Below are positions 1 to 5,145 of a stretch of DNA of 6,318 nt, in pieces. Numbering within the stretch: the stretch's first letter is position 1; every line of letters begins with the position of its first letter. The notes beneath the pieces are model-generated. The model saw only the letters and a program-made list of their open reading frames with translations, made no database searches and was not told where the DNA came from. The stretch is taken from positions 1-6,318 of the forward strand of contig JAUVKK010000057.1 of the NCBI GenBank assembly GCA_030596305.1, read 5' to 3'. The DNA is from Helicobacteraceae bacterium. GTDB taxonomy: Bacteria > Campylobacterota > Campylobacteria > Campylobacterales > Sulfurimonadaceae. The translations under genes and the position numbers were made by a program.

Positions 1-287
1 GATGGCAGCATCAGGTATTCGGGTTTGGTAACGACTTCTCCATTTTCCATTAGCGGCGCTATTGCTAAATGATTGGCAAAATACACAAACGCGAATTCCA
101 CAAAACCAGTCCACATAAAAATTCCGGCAAACAGACCGAGAAAAGTTCGGGTTGTATCGTCCTCTTTTTTAAGCGAAATTAGCAACGCAGCAAAGCCAAG
201 CAGCCCCACCAGCATTGCGCCAACATACTGATAAGTTTCACCTAAAATTATTTGCATCAAAATCATAAATGCGTGTCCAACCGGCAT
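1..287 (-). CDS. Unrecognised multi-pass membrane protein, partial (runs off left edge)
   Basis: The minus strand is open from the ATG at 287 to the left edge, giving 95 codons without a stop; the C-terminus lies outside the window. The translation starts MPVGHAFMILMQ. Helices are likely at about residues 20-38 and 50-74, separated by a short charged stretch (KKEDDTTR). The frame stays open upstream of the ATG as far as a stop at 324-326, and the extra residues (HLFLKHILFT) would complete a first membrane helix that is too short if the ATG is the true start. No Shine-Dalgarno sequence precedes the ATG. The amino acid pattern looks like a genuine membrane protein rather than a shadow, but I do not recognise the family and assign no function. 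The 5' end may have been lost at a junction near 322. Confidence 0.6.
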   Translation of the reverse strand, partial: MPVGHAFMILMQIILGETYQYVGAMLVGLLGFAALLISLKKEDDTTRTFLGLFAGIFMWTGFVEFAFVYFANHLAIAPLMENGEVVTKPEYLMLP

Positions 288-319
288 AGTAAATAATATA
301 TGCTTTAGAAACAGGTGTT

Positions 320-895
320 TTGATCATAGCTGCCGGCACATATATACTGCTTCGATTTTCAAAGGCATATAGAGAGCGTAAAGAGAAGGAGTTTACGTAC
401 CAAGAAAATGAGCAGGGTGTTATAGGGTATGTAACAACACAAGAGATGATCATAGAAGCAGCTGTTGTTCAAAAAAGGTCAGTATCAAAGAGCGCAAATG
501 CAGTGGGGGCATTTATAGGTGTAGTGGCGCTTGGCGGTGCTCTTTTTTGGGCTAACTATCTTCATACTTATATTGAGACAGCCATACGAACCCATGGTAC
601 CATTGTCTCTCAAAAAAGTTCTACCTCAGATGGTTCGACAACTTACGCACCCATTATAGAGTTCACTCCGTATAAAAGTGAGACCATACGTTTTACTTCT
701 AATATGAGTAGTTCTAGCCCGTCTTGGGAGGTTGGAGATGATATTTTTGTCTTTTATGATCCAAATAATCATTCAGACGCGATGATGGACAGAGGTTGGT
801 TCAACTACTTTTTTCAGATGGTTCTGGGTCTTATAGGGTTAGTCGTTTTTGCGGTGTCTGGTTGGCAGTTTTGGAAAAAAAGTCAAGCTGCATAG
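320..895 (+). CDS. DUF3592-type membrane protein with N-terminal extension; start uncertain
   Basis: The frame is open from 293 to the TAG at 893-895. The first usable start is TTG at 320 (191 aa); an ATG at 446 would give 149 aa, close to the usual DUF3592 length. The DUF3592 pattern is clear in 149-aa numbering: a helix at about 20-39, an extracytoplasmic beta-rich part with GTIVSQ (51-56), YAPIIEF (67-73) and VGDDIFVFYDPNN (96-108), then a C-terminal helix at about 121-140. DUF3592 proteins have no established biochemical role. The extra 42 residues include a short hydrophobic stretch followed by a basic and acidic segment (RERKEKEF). This looks like coding sequence, yet the hydrophobic stretch is too short for a full helix, so the gene may be 5'-truncated. 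Neither start has a good ribosome binding site. The gene converges on the next one with one base between stop codons. Confidence 0.72.
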   Translation: MIIAAGTYILLRFSKAYRERKEKEFTYQENEQGVIGYVTTQEMIIEAAVVQKRSVSKSANAVGAFIGVVALGGALFWANYLHTYIETAIRTHGTIVSQKSSTSDGSTTYAPIIEFTPYKSETIRFTSNMSSSSPSWEVGDDIFVFYDPNNHSDAMMDRGWFNYFFQMVLGLIGLVVFAVSGWQFWKKSQAA

Positions 896-896
896 A

Positions 897-1304
897 CTAG
901 ATATACATCAGTTGTGACAGTGCGATGATGATCACAACAAACCCAAATGGGAAGAGGTGGCTTTTAAAGAGCCATGGGTTGATCTTGAAGAATTTTTGAT
1001 TAAACCCTCTTATCCCTAGCCAAAGACCTAAAAAGGCTTTGATGCTGAGCATGATCTGAAAACTGCTTAGTCCATTCTCACCGATTTCACCAAATATTGT
1101 AAAAAACATATAGATACCAGTTGCTACAGCAACTAAAAGAGCGTTAGGCACGACTTTTCGGACATGCATCATAATCGCTTCGCGTGCTTTTGTACTCTCA
1201 TCATCATTTAGAGATTGTTTCATTTTGGCCATAAAAAGGTTGTCGGTAAAGAGGAAGCCGCCATAAATAAAGACAGAAAAAATATGAATGAGTTTAATGA
1301 ACAT
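897..1304 (-). CDS. Small four-helix membrane protein, CopD-like in appearance
   Basis: This encodes a complete 135-aa protein with four probable membrane helices at about residues 4-24, 53-72, 82-100 and 117-134. A histidine sits in the first helix (H7, in LIHIFSVF); H47 and H116 lie near the ends of loops. The N-terminal pattern, a histidine helix followed by GGFLFTDNLF, resembles small CopD/DUF2269-like inner-membrane proteins, some of which bind haem or copper, but the likeness is loose and I claim no function. The ATG at 1304 is the only standard start before the upstream stop. The best Shine-Dalgarno match (AAAGGA, 1323-1328 on the minus strand) is about 16 bases away, unusually far. 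A TATAAT box at 1343-1348 suggests that it has its own promoter although pepA lies upstream on the same strand. Confidence 0.85.
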   Translation of the reverse strand: MFIKLIHIFSVFIYGGFLFTDNLFMAKMKQSLNDDESTKAREAIMMHVRKVVPNALLVAVATGIYMFFTIFGEIGENGLSSFQIMLSIKAFLGLWLGIRGFNQKFFKINPWLFKSHLFPFGFVVIIIALSQLMYI

Positions 1305-1342
1305 AAAAGTGATGGGAGTGTCCTTTAGTAAGTTAGAACGAT

Positions 1343-1348
1343 ATTATA
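1343..1348 (-). promoter_or_regulatory. Putative -10 box for the CopD-like gene
   Basis: A perfect TATAAT on the minus strand lies about 40 bases upstream of the ATG at 1304, in the 103-bp gap behind pepA. No good -35 hexamer is visible 16-18 bases upstream. That is not disqualifying, because Campylobacterota promoters often rely mainly on an extended -10 region. The predicted transcript would start near 1336. Confidence 0.45.
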
Positions 1349-1368
1349 GCGACAGAGTCACGCCGTCA

Positions 1369-1388
1369 TCATTGACTTTCATCAATGA
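1369..1388. repeat. Short inverted repeat downstream of pepA
   Basis: TCATTGA at 1369-1375 and TCAATGA at 1382-1388 are perfect inverted copies separated by six bases. The hairpin sits 20 bases past the pepA stop and just upstream of the putative -10 box for the next gene. Read in the pepA direction there is no U-tract after it, so it is not a typical intrinsic terminator; it could stabilise a 3' end or be an operator. Its significance is uncertain, since the stem is AT-rich and short. Confidence 0.35.
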
Positions 1389-1407
1389 CAACTCAACATT
1401 TTTTTTG

Positions 1408-2847
1408 TTATTTTTTTTCTACAAGTGACTCTAGAAACTTAATGGTCATACGAACACCTGCACCAGTACCACCATGGTTGTAAACATCCCATGCACTTTC
1501 AGTATAGGCTGGTCCGGCAATGTCGAAGTGCATCCATTTAGACTTCATATCTTCATTAATAAAGTTTTCAAGGAACATTGCAGCGGTAATAGCTCCACCG
1601 TATGGTTTCGAAGCGATGTTACAGATGTCGGCAATGTCACTTTTGATCAGCTTCTTCAAGTGGTCATTAAACGGCAGAGAGGCAACAAGCTCACCTGAGT
1701 GTGACGTTGCTTTCATGATGTTGTGTTTAAGGTGGTTAGAGTGTCCCATCATACCTGTTGTGTACGGCCCAAGAGCGACCATACAGGCACCTGTCAATGT
1801 CGCATAGTCAAAGATATAGTCTGATTTTACTTTGTCCTGTGCATAAGAGAGTACATCAGCTAGAACAAGTCGGCCTTCAGCGTCTGTGTTGCGTACTTCG
1901 ATCGTCGTGCCGTTACGGGCCTTTAAAACGTCGTCTGGCTTATAGGCTGAACCGTCGATCATATTTTCAGCGGCACCGATAAAGCCATGGACCTCTATAG
2001 GCAGTTTTAATTCACTTACCGCTTTCATCATCCCTAGAACGGCACAGGCACCAGCTTTATCCATCTTCATGGTTACCATAGATGTGGCAGGCTTAAGACT
2101 CAATCCACCGCTGTCGTATGTTAAACCTTTACCAACAAGGCTCACACATTTCTGCGCGTTGTCAGGCTTGTAGGTAAGGTGGATAAGATGTGGTTTATGG
2201 ATAGAAGCCCGTCCGACAGCGATCATAGCGTTCATGTTCTCTTCTTCGAGTGCTTCACCCTCTAAAATGTCGCAGGCTAATCCATTTTCATCAGCAAGGT
2301 CTTGAGCAACAACAGCCAAGGCATTCGGTGTCATGTCCTGTGGGGTAGTGTTGACAAGTTCACGTGCAAAGTTGGTAGCAGTTGCAGTAATGACGGCATC
2401 ATCAAAGGCTTTTTTAACATCAGCACTATCAATAGCATCATCATTAAAGTTTTGATTTGAAAAGATTATCTCTTTCAGGGTTACCTCTGTTTTTACAGAC
2501 TTGTACATCTCGAAGCTGTAACCGCCCATTACAAACCCTTCTACAAGAGGAGCAACATTTTTTAAGTAATATTGAGAGAGTTTTAATGAGCTGTACTGAA
2601 AACCTTTAACGTTTTTAACAACAGTCGCTGCTGCTGAACGAAGCGCAGCAGAACCGTAGTTCTCAACACCACATACAACTAAAGCACTCTCATGCAGAAT
2701 ACAGAAGGCATCTTGTGACGCTTTAAAACCTGTTTTAGAGAGTTTCTCTTTATATTCACTTGACTCAAGGGTTTCTTCGTTAAGAAAAAGTACCGTCAGT
2801 TCAGCAGTGATCACTGATAATGGTTCATTTTTTAGTAGGATATTCAT
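1408..2847 (-). CDS. pepA: Leucyl aminopeptidase (M17 family, PepA)
   Basis: This is a cytosolic dinuclear-metal aminopeptidase that removes N-terminal residues from peptides; M17 enzymes are normally hexamers. At 479 aa it is slightly shorter than E. coli PepA (503 aa). The N-terminal domain covers about residues 1-150 and the catalytic domain about 155-479. All key residues are present, offset by 30 from E. coli numbering: metal ligands K240, D245, D263, D322 and E324, and catalytic K252 and R326. They lie in GKGLTYDSGG (239-248), LKPATSM and the family signature NTDAEGRL (320-327). The ATG at 2847 has a well-placed ribosome binding site (ACGGAG, five bases away). PepA can also act as a DNA-binding protein in some bacteria, but nothing here tests that. 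The next gene on this strand is 103 bp downstream and probably has a separate promoter. Confidence 0.97.
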   Translation of the reverse strand: MNILLKNEPLSVITAELTVLFLNEETLESSEYKEKLSKTGFKASQDAFCILHESALVVCGVENYGSAALRSAAATVVKNVKGFQYSSLKLSQYYLKNVAPLVEGFVMGGYSFEMYKSVKTEVTLKEIIFSNQNFNDDAIDSADVKKAFDDAVITATATNFARELVNTTPQDMTPNALAVVAQDLADENGLACDILEGEALEEENMNAMIAVGRASIHKPHLIHLTYKPDNAQKCVSLVGKGLTYDSGGLSLKPATSMVTMKMDKAGACAVLGMMKAVSELKLPIEVHGFIGAAENMIDGSAYKPDDVLKARNGTTIEVRNTDAEGRLVLADVLSYAQDKVKSDYIFDYATLTGACMVALGPYTTGMMGHSNHLKHNIMKATSHSGELVASLPFNDHLKKLIKSDIADICNIASKPYGGAITAAMFLENFINEDMKSKWMHFDIAGPAYTESAWDVYNHGGTGAGVRMTIKFLESLVEKK

Positions 2848-2904
2848 AAATACTCCGTAAAGTTATATAGTAAGTTAAATAGTATTCTATCTCAAAAAAA
2901 CGTT

Positions 2905-2933
2905 AATATTTACAGAAATTGGAAATATGTCAA
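2905..2933 (-). promoter_or_regulatory. Putative pepA promoter
   Basis: On the minus strand a perfect TTGACA (-35, at 2928-2933) is followed 17 bases later by AATATT (-10, at 2905-2910), which matches four of six consensus bases. The predicted start of transcription is near 2898, giving a leader of about 50 bases that includes the ACGGAG ribosome binding site. No competing candidate in the divergent 192-bp region has so good a -35. Confidence 0.5.
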
Positions 2934-2980
2934 ACAGAACAAGAACATACTGTTTCAGTGTAAACTAATTAAAAAATCAT

Positions 2981-3010
2981 CTTACATATTAAGATTAGTA
3001 GCTCTATAAT
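2981..3010 (+). promoter_or_regulatory. Putative promoter of the lipoprotein-sixA operon
   Basis: A perfect TATAAT lies at 3005-3010. CTTACA at 2981-2986 matches four of six -35 bases at an 18-base spacing. The transcript would start near 3017, leaving a short leader of about 23 bases with a strong AAAAGGAG ribosome binding site at 3027-3034. Confidence 0.6.
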
Positions 3011-3020
3011 GAATCATTAT
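3006..3020. promoter_or_regulatory. 15-bp palindrome over the -10 region, possible Fur-family operator
   Basis: ATAATGA-A-TCATTAT is a perfect palindrome with 7-bp arms and a single central base. It overlaps the last five bases of the -10 box and the predicted transcription start, where a bound protein would block RNA polymerase. The half-site ATAATGA also occurs in the classical Fur box, which has a three-base centre instead of one. The position and symmetry are seen directly; binding by Fur or a relative is inference. Confidence 0.4.
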
Positions 3021-3039
3021 TAAGGTAAAAGGAGCTGTT

Positions 3040-3933
3040 ATGAAGTTTTACAGTGTACTGGCGAGCGTAGCGCTAATTGCGATGTTAGGTATCTTTGGTT
3101 GTTCCGGGAACAATGACTCAAACAGTGGTGATACCGGTACCTTGTCACTGCGACTTTCAGATGCACCGTTGGTGGATGAAGACAATGTGACCGGTGTATT
3201 CATTACTATTACGGGGATAGAGTACCACACAACTGGCGGTTGGCACACAATGGATGAGTTCAATACCTCTGTTAACCCCATCAACCTTTTAGATTGGCAA
3301 GACGGGCAGAGCATCCACTTAGGTGACTTTGAGATGCCTGGAGGTAAATATACACAGATGCGTTTTATGTTGGATGCAACAGAAGAAGGGAAACAGCCTA
3401 AATCAAATGTAGGATGCTTCATAGAATTTGATGGCGAACGAAATGAGACACTCTACGTTCCTAGTGGCTCAAATACAGGTTATAAAGCAATCGGCACTTA
3501 TAATGTTCCAATCAACGGCACAGTGACGATGGTGGCTGACTTTGATGTAAGAAAATCTGTAACAGTGTCGGGTAAATCTCCTGAATTTTATAAGTTAAAA
3601 CCAACCATAAGATTGGTGGTAACAGATCAGGCTGGTATGATAAAAGGTACCGTCAGTGATCTTAATGCAAGCAATACCTATGTTGTTTATGCCTACGAGA
3701 CATCAAACAACCTTGATCCTGATGTCGAAGAAGATAATGATTTTGTCAATGCTGTTACAAGTGGAACAGTTAAAGATGGGGGTGTCTATACACTCTCGTT
3801 CCTGGCTGAAGGAAGTTATGACCTTATTGTTGCTGAATACGATGGAAATGGCTATGTCAGCAGTCAGCTTCAAATAGGTATTGATGTACAGAGCGGTGTG
3901 ACAAGCACTCATAATATTGACTGGGTGCTTTAA
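3040..3933 (+). CDS. DUF4382 domain lipoprotein
   Basis: This is a 297-aa secreted lipoprotein. Residues 1-20 form a signal peptide ending in the lipobox IFGC, with C21 as the likely lipidated residue, followed by a Gly/Asn/Ser linker. Residues about 33-195 match the DUF4382 pattern: GTLSLRLSDAP at the start, VTGVFITITGIE, then GGKYTQMRFMLD, and a closing KLKPTIRLVV. Residues about 199-297 look like a second beta-sandwich of the carboxypeptidase-regulatory type (MIKGTVSD, then YTLSFLAEGSYDLIVAEYDGNGY). DUF4382 has no established biochemical function; such proteins are typically envelope-anchored in Gram-negative bacteria. The ATG at 3040 has an AAAAGGAG site five bases upstream. The sixA start follows the stop by only 17 bp, so the two are probably cotranscribed from the promoter near 3005. 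Confidence 0.9.
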   Translation: MKFYSVLASVALIAMLGIFGCSGNNDSNSGDTGTLSLRLSDAPLVDEDNVTGVFITITGIEYHTTGGWHTMDEFNTSVNPINLLDWQDGQSIHLGDFEMPGGKYTQMRFMLDATEEGKQPKSNVGCFIEFDGERNETLYVPSGSNTGYKAIGTYNVPINGTVTMVADFDVRKSVTVSGKSPEFYKLKPTIRLVVTDQAGMIKGTVSDLNASNTYVVYAYETSNNLDPDVEEDNDFVNAVTSGTVKDGGVYTLSFLAEGSYDLIVAEYDGNGYVSSQLQIGIDVQSGVTSTHNIDWVL

Positions 3934-3950
3934 CGCAACGAAGGAGATCG

Positions 3951-4424
3951 ATGCACACGCTAACTTTATTACGGCACGCCAAGTCAGACCAGTCGGTTCA
4001 TGTCAGTGACAAAGATCGCCCTCTGAATGAAAGAGGGTTTTATGATGCTCCTATAATGGCAAAAAGATTACAAGAACATGGGTTTGTACCTGACAAAATG
4101 ATATCTTCTTATGCTCTACGGGCAGAGACAACCGCTCAGGTATTTGCCGGTGCGCTTGGTTCAGAATTGATTCTTGATAAAGCACTTTACAATGTGGATG
4201 AAGCGAGTGTCATTGATATGATACGGACAACGGATGAAGAGATTCAAGATCTGATGTTAGTAGGGCATAACCCAACATGGGAGTTATTGGCAGAGTATTT
4301 TACAGCGTCAGATATCTCGATGCCTACTTGCGCAGTAATACAGATCACTTTTGAGTCTACATGGCAAGATCTTGGCAAAGGCAGTGGAAAGATCATCTAT
4401 TTTGACTATCCGAAAAAAGTGTAG
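3951..4424 (+). CDS. sixA: Phosphohistidine phosphatase SixA-type protein
   Basis: This is a small histidine phosphatase-superfamily enzyme of 157 aa, the usual SixA size. The catalytic set is complete: LLRHAKSD near the N-terminus with R8 and the phospho-accepting H9, R57 in SSYALRAETTAQ, and H106 in LVGHNPTWE. SixA proteins remove phosphate from phosphohistidine on signalling or phosphotransfer proteins; in E. coli, the ArcB HPt domain and the nitrogen-PTS protein NPr have been reported as targets. The target here is unknown and cannot be read from the neighbours. The start at 3951 has AAGGAG four bases upstream. The gene ends in three consecutive in-frame stop codons, TAG TGA TGA, at 4422-4430. 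It is probably in one operon with the lipoprotein upstream. Confidence 0.93.
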   Translation: MHTLTLLRHAKSDQSVHVSDKDRPLNERGFYDAPIMAKRLQEHGFVPDKMISSYALRAETTAQVFAGALGSELILDKALYNVDEASVIDMIRTTDEEIQDLMLVGHNPTWELLAEYFTASDISMPTCAVIQITFESTWQDLGKGSGKIIYFDYPKKV

Positions 4425-4436
4425 TGATGATTTTCT

Positions 4437-4546
4437 TAGAGGCAACAACACCATATGCTGGTCTCTACTTCTCTCTTATCTAACAAAACAGCAGTCAAAC
4501 AGCTCTCTTAAATAGTACAATTAAACTTCCCGGATTAGTGCCTCTA
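4437..4546. repeat. Widely spaced 8-bp inverted repeat in the intergenic gap
   Basis: TAGAGGCA at 4437-4444 and TGCCTCTA at 4539-4546 are perfect inverted copies about 94 bases apart in the 172-bp gap after sixA. The right copy overlaps the putative -10 box of the next gene. Eight bases over this distance could be chance. I see no clear intrinsic terminator for sixA elsewhere in the gap. Confidence 0.2.
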
Positions 4547-4550
4547 TACT
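4521..4550 (+). promoter_or_regulatory. Putative promoter of the DUF4395 gene
   Basis: TATACT at 4545-4550 is a good -10 match; TTAAAC at 4521-4526 is a weak -35 at an 18-base spacing. Transcription would start near 4557, with a leader of about 40 bases ending in the AAAGGAGA ribosome binding site at 4585-4592. Confidence 0.4.
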
Positions 4551-4596
4551 TGTTAAGTGCTACGCTTGTAAGTAATAGATAGCTAAAGGAGAAAAG

Positions 4597-5106
4597 ATGA
4601 AAACCTTACATCAGCTTATCTCAGCTAAAAGAATAGAGCGTCTCAAAGTGCAGGGTTTCTGCAATATGACAGATGCTGAAGTCTCTGAACACGCTTTTGG
4701 AAATAGATTTGCGACATCGGTCTGTTTCCTGGTTTTACTCATCGCAGTACCTCTGGCAAACATTCCACTGTTGATGGCGATGACGTTTATTGCACTATTT
4801 GGTGTTCTGCTGCCTAATCACCCTTTTGATTATGTTTACAACAATGGCGTGCGGCAAATGCTGAACAAGCCAAAGTTACCGCCTCGTTCTAAACAGTTCA
4901 AGTTTGCCTGTATGGTGGCCACTGTCTGGTTGGCAGCAGTTGTTTATATGTTTTTTGCAGGTTTTATGGTCGCAGGACATGTGCTAGGTGGCTTGATAGC
5001 ATCAGTAGCGCTTTTGGTAAGCAGTACTGACATCTGTATACCTTCCATAACCTATAACTTTTTATTTAGAGGCGGGCATGGTTTTAAAGGGTGTGCTGTT
5101 AGTTAG
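4597..5106 (+). CDS. DUF4395-type membrane protein
   Basis: This is a 169-aa integral membrane protein with about four helices (roughly residues 39-54, 56-73, 103-121 and 123-143). The family pattern is seen in HPFDYVYNNGVRQ (75-87), LPPRSKQFKFA (94-104) and a C-terminal cysteine segment, STDICIPSITY (143-153). DUF4395 proteins are found in many bacteria, sometimes near thiol-redox genes, and have no settled function. Here the C-terminal segment has one cysteine (C147) where some relatives carry a pair; C22, C43, C105 and C166 are also present. The soluble N-terminus (1-35) contains GFCNMTDAEVSEHAFGNRF. The ATG at 4597 has AAAGGAGA five bases upstream. The gene stands alone in its own transcription unit and ends with two in-frame stops, TAG TAA. 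Confidence 0.85.
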   Translation: MKTLHQLISAKRIERLKVQGFCNMTDAEVSEHAFGNRFATSVCFLVLLIAVPLANIPLLMAMTFIALFGVLLPNHPFDYVYNNGVRQMLNKPKLPPRSKQFKFACMVATVWLAAVVYMFFAGFMVAGHVLGGLIASVALLVSSTDICIPSITYNFLFRGGHGFKGCAVS

Positions 5107-5123
5107 TAAGAAGTTAAAACAGG

Positions 5124-5140
5124 AGTGGGGCAGGCCCACT
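5124..5140. terminator. Short hairpin terminator between convergent genes
   Basis: AGTGGG at 5124-5129 pairs with CCCACT at 5135-5140 around a five-base loop. In the trpB direction the hairpin comes six bases after the stop codon and is followed by CCTGTTTTAAC, a weak U-tract. In the other direction it is followed only by TTT. It most likely terminates trpB and may serve both converging transcripts. Confidence 0.55.
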
Positions 5141-5145
5141 TTAGA

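Noticed and set aside
238..453. 71-codon minus-strand frame across 238-453
   Set aside because: It overlaps both the left membrane-protein frame and the DUF3592 extension in a different frame; its composition does not suggest a real protein.
1369..1406. Hairpin plus T-run on the plus strand as an intrinsic terminator
   Set aside because: The T-run (1399-1406) starts ten bases after the hairpin, the stem is AT-rich, and no plus-strand gene ends there; the T-run is largely the complement of the pepA stop region and C-terminal lysine codons.
1474..1982. Plus-strand open frames of 74-95 codons inside pepA
   Set aside because: They are antisense shadows of a strongly conserved enzyme, with no ribosome binding sites and implausible compositions.
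3048..3422. 124-codon minus-strand frame inside the lipoprotein gene
   Set aside because: It is antisense to a well-supported signal peptide and DUF4382 domain and resembles no family I know.
4558..4580. Near-repeat of CTTGTTAAGT and CTTGTAAGT upstream of the DUF4395 gene
   Set aside because: The two copies are short, imperfect and AT-rich, and lie in a leader where chance similarity is likely.
4425..4596. Small RNA or hidden small gene in the gap after sixA
   Set aside because: No open frame with a ribosome binding site and no strong structured element followed by a U-run could be found.
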